This document shows positions 15,909 through 24,231 of a DNA stretch of 43,283 bases, in pieces; within the stretch, counting starts at the first letter, position 1, and each line of letters opens with the position of its first letter. Where the stretch lies: assembly GCF_900290285.1 (NCBI RefSeq), contig NZ_LT985754.1:84593-127875 (forward strand). Reading direction: 5' to 3'. The position numbers and the translations under genes were made by a program. The notes beneath the pieces were generated by a model. The model worked only from the letters and a program-made list of their open reading frames with translations. It searched no databases and had not been told where the DNA came from. The DNA comes from Candidatus Centipeda massiliensis. Its GTDB lineage: Bacteria; Bacillota; Negativicutes; Selenomonadales; Selenomonadaceae.

Positions 15909-15952
15909 AACGGGACTGCAGCACAGCATTTTGCTTTGTGCGGCAGCCCCGT
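15909..15952 (-). terminator. stem-loop after the exported-protein operon
   Basis: AACGGGGCTGC..GCACA pairs with TGTGC..GCAGTCCCGTT on the minus strand, just after the stop of the gene at 15964. No long T run follows. Confidence 0.6.
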
Positions 15953-15963
15953 TTGTGTCGGTA

Positions 15964-16920
15964 CTATTTTCGTGCGGCAGTCAGGATCATCTCACACTTG
16001 CCTGCGTTGTTCACGATGTGGTTTTTAATGATGCGATCAGTAGCGGCGCAGTAGCCTTCGGCGACCCCCATGCCGCCCGCGTCCAACCAGCCGCCCTTTG
16101 CAAGCGCATAGAACTCCTCCTCCGTCATACCGCAGGCAAGAAATGCCTCTGCTAGGATATCCGACATCGTTTCGTAGGCAGCTTCGTCATTGACCGCAAG
16201 GACGACGTTGATCTGCATGAGATCATCGCCCCGCATGTGAAAGTAGACGGAGACACCGTTTGCTGCCTGTGCAATGTAGACGGGATGCCCGGCGATCTTC
16301 GCGGCGCGTTCGTTCAATGTTGGTGTACTCATGTGTGCGCCGGCATCACCTGCCTCCATCTTGCGTGCCAGATCGATGGGATTGGCATGATCGAGCAGCG
16401 GCACGGGCGTCGTCTGCGCCGCGTGTCCCGTGACCTCCTCATAGAGATCGGGACGCTCGAACTGGAGGTACTGCATCACCGTCTGAGCCATCGTGGAAAA
16501 ATTCGCCTGCCACGAATTTGTTTCGGGGTCAAGCGGACCGTACAGCGGGGCAAGGTCCTCAATCTTCCTCCATTCGACCGCGTCTCCCGTGCCCCATTGT
16601 CCCTTCATGGGATCGATGGAGAAGCGGAAGTCGTCGAAGTATTTGAGTTTCTTTCCCATCAGTTGGTAGACGGTCATCTGGACAATCTTGTGATCCTGAT
16701 ACGTAACGATGTGCAGATCCTCAGGCTGAAAGACGTAATATCCGTCCAACTTGCTGCCCCACTCCGGCGGGGTGCGGGATGCCTCGATCACAATGCAGTC
16801 TGGATTCTCAATATGCTCAAGCATATTGTAGACCGGGAACGGCGCCGCCTGTGCGATGTGCGCCGGTTGCAGTGCGGCAAGGAAGAACGCAGCGAGGACG
16901 AGCAACGCGAGCTTTTTCAT
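15964..16920 (-). CDS. exported two-module protein, 318 aa
   Basis: A Sec signal peptide (residues 1 to about 28, ending AQAAP) precedes two modules. Residues about 30-170 match the whole mature protein encoded at 16974 (shared GYYVF, IVQM/IIQL, QFERPDLY). Residues about 180-318 match the protein encoded at 18798 (shared HPVY, VxFHxR, YCxAT, IVxN). The gene therefore looks like a fusion of those two. The start at 16920 is chosen for the signal peptide and AAAGGAA upstream. It is the last gene of a four-gene minus-strand operon. The function is unknown; it is likely periplasmic. Confidence 0.8.
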   Translation of the reverse strand: MKKLALLVLAAFFLAALQPAHIAQAAPFPVYNMLEHIENPDCIVIEASRTPPEWGSKLDGYYVFQPEDLHIVTYQDHKIVQMTVYQLMGKKLKYFDDFRFSIDPMKGQWGTGDAVEWRKIEDLAPLYGPLDPETNSWQANFSTMAQTVMQYLQFERPDLYEEVTGHAAQTTPVPLLDHANPIDLARKMEAGDAGAHMSTPTLNERAAKIAGHPVYIAQAANGVSVYFHMRGDDLMQINVVLAVNDEAAYETMSDILAEAFLACGMTEEEFYALAKGGWLDAGGMGVAEGYCAATDRIIKNHIVNNAGKCEMILTAARK

Positions 16921-16973
16921 CGGGAAGATTCCTTTCTTTCCATCGTATGGGCAAGCGGCTGCAAGGCGTGGGG

Positions 16974-17480
16974 TCACCACGTCACAGCAAGCTGCTTGTA
17001 GAGATCGGGACGCTCGAACTTGACGTACTGCATGACCATCTGTGCCATGCCGGAGAAGTTCACCGCCCATTTTTGCTGGACGGGATCAAAGGGCTTGTGC
17101 TGCGGGGCAAAATCGTCGATTTCCTCCCATTTGATCGGGTTATCCGTGCCCCAGAGCTGATTTGCCGGGTCGACCGAAAAGAGGAAGCGGCTGAAATGCT
17201 TCAGGTTCTTCCCGCGCAGGATGTGAACGGGCAGCTGGATGATCCTGCGCCCGCCCACTGTGACGATGCGGATATCCTCATCGCGGAATACGTAGTATCC
17301 CTTGAGGTTCGCGCCCGTCTCCGGCGTCCAGCGCAGCGTTTCGGCGACAATCCAGTCCGTGTTCTCGATCTTCTGCAGATAGTCGTAGATGGGGAACGGC
17401 TTTGCCTCTGCGCTGTTTGTGAACTGCGGCACGACAAGGAGGAGCGCCGCCGCAGCGGCAGCAAGAACATATTTTTTCAT
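16974..17480 (-). CDS. exported single-module protein, 168 aa
   Basis: Signal peptide (about residues 1-26), then a module homologous by eye to the N-terminal half of the 318-residue neighbour: PFPIYDYLQKIENTDWIV versus PFPVYNMLEHIENPDCIV, and ending FERPDLYKQL. The start at 17480 (MKKYVLAA) is chosen for the signal peptide. The function is not recognised. Confidence 0.78.
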   Translation of the reverse strand: MKKYVLAAAAAALLLVVPQFTNSAEAKPFPIYDYLQKIENTDWIVAETLRWTPETGANLKGYYVFRDEDIRIVTVGGRRIIQLPVHILRGKNLKHFSRFLFSVDPANQLWGTDNPIKWEEIDDFAPQHKPFDPVQQKWAVNFSGMAQMVMQYVKFERPDLYKQLAVTW

Positions 17481-17538
17481 GGAGCATCTGCCCTTTCCTA
17501 TGAATGTCGATGGTCGTGCAGCGGTGCTGTCCACTCTC

Positions 17539-18777
17539 TTACTTCACCAGTTCGAGAGTCGCGTAGTAGTTTCCAGCGCGGCGCATCTGCTGCCCCGTCT
17601 TTATATCCGCCATCGTCGTCACATAGTAGACGAGGCGGTAGATGCCGGGACGATCCGTCTTTTCGATGCTCAGGCTCACGCTGCCTGCGGTGAGGTGATT
17701 GAAATTCTCGCCCATATTCGCACCGCCGAGCACGTGGCCGTTCGTCGAGATGATGTTGTTCGGTACGCCCCAGCCGTATTTGTTCGTCTCATGGCGGTAG
17801 GAAGAGAAGCGTACGGCGATGGGCTTGCGCTGGTAGTCGCTCCCCTGGAACGCGCCCGTATCGTCCATCAGGGCGACGATGTTCTCGTCGTACTCGTGCA
17901 GCACGGCAAAGTGTACAAGCCCCGACTTCGTGTCCCCGCGCGCAAGGAGCCGCCCGACGTCGCCCTCCTCGGAGGCGCTCGTGTTATACGCGAGGCGCAT
18001 GCCGTAGGGGTCGGTCAGCAGGAATACATGACCGAGAAGCTCGGAGAGTTTGGGCACCTTGCTGTAGTCCACGGACTCCGTGGAAAACTGCTCCCAGTGG
18101 AACGTACCGACCAGATTGGGCGTGTACTTCTCCTGCACACGTGCGATAATGGGCGCGGCAGTGCGCTCAAAGCTTGCTTTCCGCTCGGCTGCCTCACGCT
18201 CCTCACGTTGACGGCGTTCCGCTGCCGCGCGTTCTTCCCGTTCCCTTCTCTCAGCCGCCAGCCGCTCTGCCTCCTGACGGCTTGGTTCCGTCGCCTGAAT
18301 AATCAGGACGGGGCGTTTCATTTCGAGATAGGACAGCGCAACAAAAACGGCGTCCTCAAAATCGCCAAGACTGACCTTGAAATTGCCGTCGTATATGTAG
18401 TTCTTGTAGTCTTCGGGGGGACCCTCGTATTTTGAAATCGGCAGCCAGCGTTTGTTGGTAAAGAAGGTGCGATATTCTCTGCGATAGGGGTCGATCAGAA
18501 CCTCCACACCGTCCACATTCTTCTGTTCCTTGTCGGGGCGGTAGAGAACATACAAGGAAATCACGGATCGCCCGTAGATCTCTACGGCTTTCGGTGTGTC
18601 CGTGCGCAGGGTGATCTGTCCCCTGTTTACCCCGTGCAGCGTGATCTCGTTCTCCGCCTCCACCACGGGCATGAAAACCGTCATATTCTTCGATGCGGAT
18701 ACGGTCGACATCGGCGCGCAGAAAGCGGCTGTGCCGAGCGTGGCGGCAAGCGCAAGCGGCAGGATCAGATTCTTCAA
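17539..18777 (-). CDS. exported protein with charged coiled coil, 412 aa
   Basis: A signal peptide (about 1-27) is followed by a beta-rich region, then a highly charged Glu/Arg helix (about 165-205, repeats of AERREREER type) and a C-terminal domain of about 200 residues ending in an IY-rich beta stretch and YYATLELVK. The start is TTG at 18775-18777 with AGGAGG seven bases upstream. The coiled coil probably separates two periplasmic domains or bridges partners. It lies inside the four-gene operon. No family is recognised. Confidence 0.75.
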   Translation of the reverse strand: MKNLILPLALAATLGTAAFCAPMSTVSASKNMTVFMPVVEAENEITLHGVNRGQITLRTDTPKAVEIYGRSVISLYVLYRPDKEQKNVDGVEVLIDPYRREYRTFFTNKRWLPISKYEGPPEDYKNYIYDGNFKVSLGDFEDAVFVALSYLEMKRPVLIIQATEPSRQEAERLAAERREREERAAAERRQREEREAAERKASFERTAAPIIARVQEKYTPNLVGTFHWEQFSTESVDYSKVPKLSELLGHVFLLTDPYGMRLAYNTSASEEGDVGRLLARGDTKSGLVHFAVLHEYDENIVALMDDTGAFQGSDYQRKPIAVRFSSYRHETNKYGWGVPNNIISTNGHVLGGANMGENFNHLTAGSVSLSIEKTDRPGIYRLVYYVTTMADIKTGQQMRRAGNYYATLELVK

Positions 18778-18797
18778 TGGGAGCCTCCTGTCCGCGA

Positions 18798-19328
18798 TCA
18801 GCCTTTCGACGCAGAAATCGCGACGAAGCTGTTTGCTCCGTTCATCACGATGCGGCTTGTGATCGTGCGCTGCGTCGCCTTGCAGTAGACATTGTCGGCG
18901 AGCGAGTTGCCTTCCTGATTCCTCCAGCCCATCTGATCGATCTCGTCCTGACTCATCCCGGAGACGAGATAGGTGGCATAGACGACATCCATCATGTCAT
19001 TCATCTGCGCCATGTCCGATTCGTCAAAGGAGATGTTCAGATAGAGTACGCTGTTATCGCGCAGATGAAACTTGACCTCTACATTGCTCGCCGTACGCGA
19101 CGTATAGACGGGATGCTCCGCGAAATCGGAGGTCTTCTTGTCGTACGACGGTGCCGTCAGGCGTGCCTTGTAGCCCACAATGTCGGAGGCACGGTTGATC
19201 TCCCCCGCAAAGCTCATCACATCCACACCGTCCAGCAGGGGATCCGTGGCAAAGGCATGCGCCGTGCGCCCGCCCGAAAGCGACAGCAGCAGCGCAAAGA
19301 GAAGGGGAAGCAGGAGAAGTTTTTTCAT
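18798..19328 (-). CDS. exported protein homologous to the C-terminal module of the 318-aa protein
   Basis: 176 residues with a signal peptide (about 1-25). The mature part shares HPVYTSRTASNVEVKFHLR and YCKATQRTITSRIV patterns with the C-terminal half of the protein at 15964. The ATG at 19328 is used because the signal peptide starts there. It is the first gene of the operon, 50 bases from a MITE copy. The function is unknown. Confidence 0.78.
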   Translation of the reverse strand: MKKLLLLPLLFALLLSLSGGRTAHAFATDPLLDGVDVMSFAGEINRASDIVGYKARLTAPSYDKKTSDFAEHPVYTSRTASNVEVKFHLRDNSVLYLNISFDESDMAQMNDMMDVVYATYLVSGMSQDEIDQMGWRNQEGNSLADNVYCKATQRTITSRIVMNGANSFVAISASKG

Positions 19329-19377
19329 GAGAGTCCGCCTTTCCTTATCATAACAAAACGATTCACACGGGAATAAA

Positions 19378-19538
19378 GGAATCACTGATAAAATGAAGTC
19401 TGTCAGATTGGTACAGATTTTTTGTCCTGTCAAGGAGACAAACCGGACGCATAGCAAGGGCTATGTGGAGGATTTATCGACACAGAGAGGGCGAAAAAGA
19501 TGTGCCAAGATGGCAGTGCTGAATTTATCAGTGCTTCC
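19378..19538 (+). repeat. MITE copy D (161 bp)
   Basis: Full copy with perfect 4-bp flanks TAAA at 19374-19377 and 19539-19542. It is nearly identical in sequence to copy E at 23518. Confidence 0.92.
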
Positions 19539-19582
19539 TAAATTCGACACATCGCATGGATTTTCCTTTTCGCTCCGTTCCC

Positions 19583-19623
19583 AAAATAAAACCGCCCATG
19601 CAGGATCGTCTCCTACATGAGCG
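19583..19623 (-). terminator. copA terminator
   Basis: On the minus strand CGCTCATG-AGGA pairs with TCCT-CATGGGCG and is followed by GTTTTATTTT (19583-19592). Confidence 0.85.
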
Positions 19624-19640
19624 TTTCGATGATGAATATT

Positions 19641-19841
19641 TTACCCCAGCTCGTAGCCCGCATCGTCGAGGACGGCGGCGAATTCGGTGTCCGGGATGTC
19701 ACGGTTCGTCTTGAAGGTCGCCGTCCCCGCTTCGAGGTTGACGACGACATCCGTCACGCCGTCCATGCCGCTGAGTGCCTTCGTGACATGCTTGACGCAG
19801 TGGGGGCAGGTCATGCCCTTGACGCTGATGGTCTTTTCCAT
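19641..19841 (-). other. possible internal start giving free CopZ (66 aa)
   Basis: Inside copA, an in-frame ATG at 19839-19841 begins an exact CopZ-length HMA domain and is preceded by AAAGGAAG about eight bases upstream. This looks like the start of a formerly separate copZ gene. Translation from it would give a soluble chaperone besides the fused protein. It is inferred only from the sequence. Confidence 0.5.
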
Positions 19842-22280
19842 GGTGAAATCTTCCTTTCTCTGTGCGGCGGAACTGTCCGCCGCGCTTTTCTTTATCTCAT
19901 CCACCGCAGGAGCGATGGGTGTTACCGTTGCTTCGCGCTGTGTGTGCTCCGCCGCCACGGGTTCGTGGGCGATGGAAAAAAGGCGCAGCCGCAGGGCGTT
20001 CAGCACGACACAGACGCTCGACAGGCTCATCGCCGCCGCGCCGATCATCGGTGAGAGCTTGATGGCGAATGCGGGATAGAGTACGCCTGCCGCGAGCGGG
20101 ATGCCGATGATGTTGTAGAAGAACGCCCAGAAGAGGTTCTCTTTGATGTTGGTCATGACGCTGCGCGAGAGGCGAATGGCGGAGACGGCATCGAGGAGAT
20201 CACTCTTGACGAGTACCGCATCCGCGCTGTCAATCGCGACATCCGTGCCCGCACCGATGGCAATGCCGAGATCCGCCTGCACGAGGGCGGGCGCGTCGTT
20301 CACGCCGTCACCGATCATGGCGACGCGGTGACCTTCCCGTTGCAGCCGCTCCACATGAGCGCGCTTGTCCGCAGGGAGAACGCCCGCGATTACCTCGGTA
20401 ATCCCGACCCTCGCGGCAATCGCGCGTGCCGTGCGTTCGTCGTCCCCCGTGAGCATGACGGGCGTCAGCCCCATTGCCTTCATCTGCGCGACCGCCGCCG
20501 CGCTCGTCGGCTTCTCCCCATCGCGCACGCCGATGAGGCCGACGATGCTCCCCGCGCGTACGACGATGAGCGCCGTCTCGCCGCGCTCTGCCATCTCCGT
20601 GCGCGCCGTCTCTACGGCGGCGGGGAGGGAAATGCCCAGCTCTGTCAGCAGAGCCGTATTGCCCGCCGCGCATTCCACGCCCGACACACGCGCACGCACG
20701 CCCTTGCCGAACACTGCGGCAAAATCCGCTGCGGCGGGGACGGTCAGCCCCTTCTTCGCAGCATAGCCCGTGATCGCAGCGGCAATGGGGTGCTCACTGC
20801 CCTGCTCAAGCGATGCCGCAAGTGCGATAAGTTCCTCGGCGGTGATGCCGACGGGACAGATGCTGACCAGCTGCGGGCGCCCCTCGGTGAGCGTGCCCGT
20901 CTTGTCCATCAGCACCATGCTGATGTTCCCCGCCGTCTCGAGTGCCTCCCCCGACTTGATGAGAATGCCGTGCGCCGCACCGCGCCCCGTACCGACCATG
21001 ATGGCGACCGGCGTCGCAAGCCCGAGGGCACACGGGCAGGAGATGACGAGAATCGAGATCGTGATGGAGAACGCGAACTCCACCGTCGCGCCCATCATGA
21101 GCCAGACCGCGCCTGCCGTGAGGGCGAGTACGATGACCACAGGGACAAAGACCGCCGACACGCGGTCGGCAAGACGGGCAATCGGTGCCTTTGACCCGCT
21201 TGCATCGTCCACGAGACGGATGAGCTGACGGATCGTCGTGTCCTCACCGACGCGCGTCGCCGTGAAGCGGATTGTCCCATCGATGTTCAGCGTGCCCGAG
21301 GTCACGGCATCGCCCGCTGCTTTTGTCACGGGCATGGATTCCCCCGTCACGGCGGACTCATCAACGCTCGTCGCGCCGTCCGCCACCGTTCCGTCCACGG
21401 GGATGCGTGCGCCGGGACGCACGATGATCGTATCGCCGAGGACGAGCGTCGCCACAGGAACGACTTGCTCCTCCCCGCCGCGCACGACGGTCGCCTCGGC
21501 GGGGGCAAGCTGCATCAGCGCCTTGAGCGCTCCCGTCGTCTGCCCCTTTGCACGCGCTTCGAGATATTTGCCGACCGTGATGAGCGTGACGATCATGCCC
21601 GCCGACTCGAAGTAGAGATTCGTGCTGTACTCCGTCGCGAGTGCAAGGTCTCCGTGTCCTAGTCCCCAGCTCATGCGGAACATCGCGAACACGCCGAAGA
21701 GCGCGGATGCCATCGAGCCGATCCCGACGAGCGAGTCCATATTCGGTGCGCCGTGCAGGAGATTGCGGAATCCGTTGACGTAGTATGGACGATTCACATA
21801 CATGATCGGGAGAACGAGTACGAATTGTGCGAGCGCAAACGTCAGCGCATTCTCCGCGCCCCAGAACACGTCTTTGAATCCAGCCGCGTAGGGCACGCCC
21901 CACATCGCGAGCATGGGACTCATCGCAATATACATCGTCGGCAGGAGGAAGAGGATGGAGACGAGGAGGCGCGTGCGCATCGCGCGAATTGCCTTCTCTG
22001 CCGTATCCGTGCCCGTTCCTGCTGTGCCGTTCGTCAAGGCACCTGCTGCAGGTGCACCTCCCGCCGCATTCTTCACACTCGCGCCGTAGCCCGCATCCTC
22101 AACGGCGGCGATGATGGCGGCGGGGCTTGTCACCGCCGCATCGTAGGCGAGCGTCATTGTATTCGTGAGGAGATTGACGGAAACCTCTGCCGTTCCCTCC
22201 ATCTTCTTTACGGTGCGCTCCACGCGCGCCGAACACGCCGAACAGGTCATGCCCGTGACGTTGAATGTTTCCTTTTGCAT
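19641..22280 (-). CDS. copA: copper-exporting P-type ATPase with N- and C-terminal HMA domains
   Basis: The 879-residue protein starts with an HMA metal-binding domain (GMTCSAC, Cys13 and Cys16). It then has the P1B ATPase body: eight predicted helices, the metal-site motif SCPCALG, the phosphorylation motif DKTGTLT, and the hinge GDGVNDAPAL. It exports Cu(I) across the cytoplasmic membrane. After a linker it ends with a second HMA domain (about residues 814-879, GMTCPHC with Cys825 and Cys828) that looks like a fused CopZ chaperone. The ATG at 22280 has AAAGGAA upstream. It is divergent from the flavodoxin gene. No copper regulator is next to it. Confidence 0.95.
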   Translation of the reverse strand: MQKETFNVTGMTCSACSARVERTVKKMEGTAEVSVNLLTNTMTLAYDAAVTSPAAIIAAVEDAGYGASVKNAAGGAPAAGALTNGTAGTGTDTAEKAIRAMRTRLLVSILFLLPTMYIAMSPMLAMWGVPYAAGFKDVFWGAENALTFALAQFVLVLPIMYVNRPYYVNGFRNLLHGAPNMDSLVGIGSMASALFGVFAMFRMSWGLGHGDLALATEYSTNLYFESAGMIVTLITVGKYLEARAKGQTTGALKALMQLAPAEATVVRGGEEQVVPVATLVLGDTIIVRPGARIPVDGTVADGATSVDESAVTGESMPVTKAAGDAVTSGTLNIDGTIRFTATRVGEDTTIRQLIRLVDDASGSKAPIARLADRVSAVFVPVVIVLALTAGAVWLMMGATVEFAFSITISILVISCPCALGLATPVAIMVGTGRGAAHGILIKSGEALETAGNISMVLMDKTGTLTEGRPQLVSICPVGITAEELIALAASLEQGSEHPIAAAITGYAAKKGLTVPAAADFAAVFGKGVRARVSGVECAAGNTALLTELGISLPAAVETARTEMAERGETALIVVRAGSIVGLIGVRDGEKPTSAAAVAQMKAMGLTPVMLTGDDERTARAIAARVGITEVIAGVLPADKRAHVERLQREGHRVAMIGDGVNDAPALVQADLGIAIGAGTDVAIDSADAVLVKSDLLDAVSAIRLSRSVMTNIKENLFWAFFYNIIGIPLAAGVLYPAFAIKLSPMIGAAAMSLSSVCVVLNALRLRLFSIAHEPVAAEHTQREATVTPIAPAVDEIKKSAADSSAAQRKEDFTMEKTISVKGMTCPHCVKHVTKALSGMDGVTDVVVNLEAGTATFKTNRDIPDTEFAAVLDDAGYELG

Positions 22281-22387
22281 AGAGATTCCTTTTATCGTCA
22301 GAAAACGCCGTTCCTCACAAGCGCCCTGATCGCCTTGCAAGCGCGGCACTTCCTCCGCCGTGGCAGGTAAGATACCGTAAACTCAAA

Positions 22388-22442
22388 GCCTCCCCCGTCG
22401 GTACGGGGGAGGGGGACCGCGCAAGCGGTGGAAGGGGCGCTT
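22388..22442 (-). repeat. GC-rich hairpin repeat, copy 3 (inverted), in the copA leader
   Basis: The same core as at 3070 and 11961, on the minus strand. It lies between the putative copA promoter and the copA start and would form two stable hairpins in the mRNA leader. Confidence 0.8.
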
Positions 22443-22472
22443 TGTGTAATCTTATAGAAGCCTTTACGTTAC

Positions 22473-22501
22473 AGTATAGCACTCCTGTCAAGCACAAACA
22501 A
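22473..22501 (-). promoter_or_regulatory. putative copA promoter
   Basis: On the minus strand, TTGTTT (22496-22501), 17 bases, TATACT (22473-22478), with TGC before the -10 giving an extended -10 box. A TTGACA lies within the spacer but is too close to the -10 to serve it. Confidence 0.5.
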
Positions 22502-22526
22502 TAATGAGAAAAATTTTCAAAATAGA

Positions 22527-22555
22527 TTGCATCGGAATCTGATAAATGTTATCAT
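22527..22555 (+). promoter_or_regulatory. putative flavodoxin promoter
   Basis: TTGCAT (22527-22532), 17 bases, TATCAT (22550-22555), 39 bases before the flavodoxin ATG. Confidence 0.55.
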
Positions 22556-22594
22556 CAGAGAAACAAAACGAATCATCCAAGGGAGGATTTTCAG

Positions 22595-23029
22595 ATGGCA
22601 AAGATTGCAGTGGTATTTTGGAGCGGATCGGGCAACACCGAGGCAATGGCAAACGCAGTCGTCGCGGGCGTAAAAAAGGGCGGCGCGGACGTCGAACTCA
22701 TCCGCGTCGGCGACTTCTCGGCGGATCGGATCGCGGACTACGACGGCATCCTGATGGGCTGCCCCGCCTGCGGCACGGAGGAGCTCGATGACGGCGAGTT
22801 CGAGCCGTTCTTCGCCGAGGCGGAGAGCCAGCTGAAGGACGTGAAGGTCGGTCTGTTCGGCTCGTACGGCTGGGGCGGTGGTGCGTTCATGGAAACGTGG
22901 ACACAGCGCACGAAGGACGCCGGCGCGGTGATGGTCGCGGACGGCGTGACCTGTGAGAGCGAGCCGGACGACGACGCACTCGCTGCGTGCACCGCACTCG
23001 GTGAGACAATGGCAAAGGCGGTCGGGTGA
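22595..23029 (+). CDS. short-chain flavodoxin
   Basis: The 144-residue protein has the FMN phosphate loop SGSGNTEAMA (about residues 10-19), a GCPACGTEELDD segment, and GSYGWGGGAFM in the second FMN loop. It carries electrons in the cytoplasm, often in place of ferredoxin. Length and motifs are normal. GGGAGG lies upstream of the ATG at 22595. It is a single gene between its promoter and a hairpin at 23047. Confidence 0.92.
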   Translation: MAKIAVVFWSGSGNTEAMANAVVAGVKKGGADVELIRVGDFSADRIADYDGILMGCPACGTEELDDGEFEPFFAEAESQLKDVKVGLFGSYGWGGGAFMETWTQRTKDAGAVMVADGVTCESEPDDDALAACTALGETMAKAVG

Positions 23030-23046
23030 GAAAAGGGATGTACGGA

Positions 23047-23089
23047 AAAGGGCTGTTGTACGAAAGATAACTTCGTACAGCAGCCCTTT
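23047..23089. terminator. bidirectional stem-loop terminator
   Basis: AAAGGGCTG..TACGAA pairs with TTCGTA..CAGCCCTTT. It sits between the convergent flavodoxin and GNAT genes. The stem resembles the one at 3004-3045. Confidence 0.8.
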
Positions 23090-23102
23090 CGCATGCCTCT
23101 GC

Positions 23103-23378
23103 TCAGTCCGCGAGCACGTCCGCGTACGCTTCTTTTCCGCGCATCATCTTCTCCGCGTAGGAGCAGACGGGAACGATCTTTGCCCCGTCGCGGCGTGCTG
23201 CCTCAATGAGCGCCTCGATTAGTTTGCGTGCGATCCCCTGACCGCCGTAGGCGGGGTCGACCTCCGTATGGGTGATGACCCACGCGCCATTCTCCTTTGC
23301 GTACTCCGCGACACCGACGCGCTGTTCTCCGTCATACGCCGTGCTGCGGCAGTGATCGGCTTCGTATCGAATCTGCAT
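23103..23378 (-). CDS. GNAT-type N-acetyltransferase, YjdJ/COG2388-like (91 aa)
   Basis: The short protein has the acetyl-CoA pyrophosphate-binding signature in VDPAYGGQGIARKLIEAL and the following A-x-x-D-G-AKIVPVCSYA segment of small GNAT proteins. The length fits this minimal subfamily. The ATG at 23378 has AAAGGAGG upstream. It follows the broken yoeB gene by 17 bases and may once have been the third gene of the yefM-yoeB transcript. The substrate is unknown. Confidence 0.87.
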   Translation of the reverse strand: MQIRYEADHCRSTAYDGEQRVGVAEYAKENGAWVITHTEVDPAYGGQGIARKLIEALIEAARRDGAKIVPVCSYAEKMMRGKEAYADVLAD

Positions 23379-23395
23379 GGTGATTCCTCCTTTGT

Positions 23396-23857
23396 CTATT
23401 CGTAATGCGTCCACATCCGTTTGACGAGAATGATGCCATCGTAGAGCTCTCCTGTCGGCGCAGCATAGCCTTCGATGTTTTCCAGTACGGCGTATACCAG
23501 TCGATGTTGGATGTTAAGGAATCGCTGATAAAATGAAGTCTGTCAGATTGGTACAGATTTTTCGTTCTATCAAGGAGACAAACCGGACGCATAGCAAAGG
23601 CTATGTGGAGGATTTGTCGACACAGAGAGGGCGGAAAAGATGTGCCAAGATGGCAGTGCTGAATTTATCAGTGGTTCCTCAATACGCCGCGAAAGATTCC
23701 CGCTCAGATTGCCAACGAGTTTTTCGTAGGGCGGCGGGTTCTGAAACGGGTTATCCTGCATGAGATTCAGCAGTGCCTTTGCCTTTGCCTCAAGTCCCGC
23801 AGCCTTGAGGCGCGGCTTATCCTTTTCCGCCTGTTTACTGAACTTAATGAGGTACAT
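23396..23857 (-). pseudogene. yoeB: yoeB/txe family toxin split by a MITE
   Basis: The 5' part (23857 down to 23683) encodes MYLIKFSKQAEKDKPRLK and onwards to NLSRRI. The 3' part (23513 to 23396) encodes NIQHRLVYAVLEN and ends VKRMWTHYE, the classic YoeB/Txe C terminus. MITE copy E sits between them. Removing the element and one copy of the 4-bp flank restores a 98-codon frame without other damage. The intact protein would be a ribosome-dependent mRNA endonuclease. The interrupted frame adds MITE-derived residues and stops near 23570, losing the C-terminal catalytic His/Tyr region. The start overlaps the antitoxin stop (TAATG). Confidence 0.88.
23518..23678 (+). repeat. MITE copy E (161 bp), inserted in yoeB
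   Basis: Full copy with flanks TTAA (23514-23517) and TCAA (23679-23682), one mismatch. It is nearly identical to copy D, so probably recent. The right tip has GGTTCC where the other copies have GCTTCC. Confidence 0.92.
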
Positions 23858-24111
23858 TACCACGCCTCGTTTGGGTCATACGTCGCACAGGCATCAATCG
23901 GCTCGTGGTCAGCGGCGAGAATGCTCGCGGTCATGCCGGGAATGGCGTTCAGATAGAGCGTTTCCTGTACGGCGTTCCAGTCCTCCTCGGAGAGCAGAAC
24001 CGCGTTCTTACCGCGTGTGTTCGTGATGATGACAGGTCTGCGGTTCTCGTTTACTTCTGAGATGAGCTGATAGAGATTCCGACGTGCCGCAGTGGCGTTG
24101 ATCGCAGTCAT
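23857..24111 (-). CDS. yefM: YefM/Phd family antitoxin (intact)
   Basis: The 84-residue protein has the YefM N-terminal DNA-binding part (INATAARRNLYQLISEVNENRRPVIITN) and the C-terminal toxin-binding stretch ending PNEAW. It should bind and neutralise YoeB and repress its own promoter. GGAGG precedes the ATG at 24111. The partner toxin next to it is disrupted, so the gene now stands as a lone antitoxin. Confidence 0.88.
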   Translation of the reverse strand: MTAINATAARRNLYQLISEVNENRRPVIITNTRGKNAVLLSEEDWNAVQETLYLNAIPGMTASILAADHEPIDACATYDPNEAW

Positions 24112-24136
24112 ATACGCTCCTCCTTTCCATGCGTTC

Positions 24137-24165
24137 ATTATACCGTACGCTTTTGCGTGCGTCAA
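24137..24165 (-). promoter_or_regulatory. yefM-yoeB promoter with palindromic operator
   Basis: On the minus strand, TTGACG (24160-24165), 17 bases, TATAAT (24137-24142). The spacer contains the perfect palindrome ACGCTTTTGCGT arms (24147-24158), a possible antitoxin operator. Confidence 0.65.
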
Positions 24166-24181
24166 CGATATCTATGTGCAC

Positions 24182-24211
24182 AAAAATACCGCAGACCGAG
24201 ATCTGCGGTAT
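24182..24211 (-). terminator. terminator of the OmpM-leader minigene
   Basis: ATACCGCAGATC pairs with GTCTGCGGTAT on the minus strand and is followed by TTTTTG, 20 bases after the minigene stop. Confidence 0.85.
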
Positions 24212-24231
24212 CTGTGTGTGAAAGCAGGAAA

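Noticed and set aside
19393-19620. 75-codon frame inside and beyond MITE copy D, similar to one at 23533
   Set aside because: Similarity comes from the DNA repeat; no ribosome site, and the frame ends differ once outside the element.
22473-22501. TTGACA at the copA promoter as the -35 box
   Set aside because: It is only seven bases from the TATACT; a normal 17-base spacing points to TTGTTT instead.
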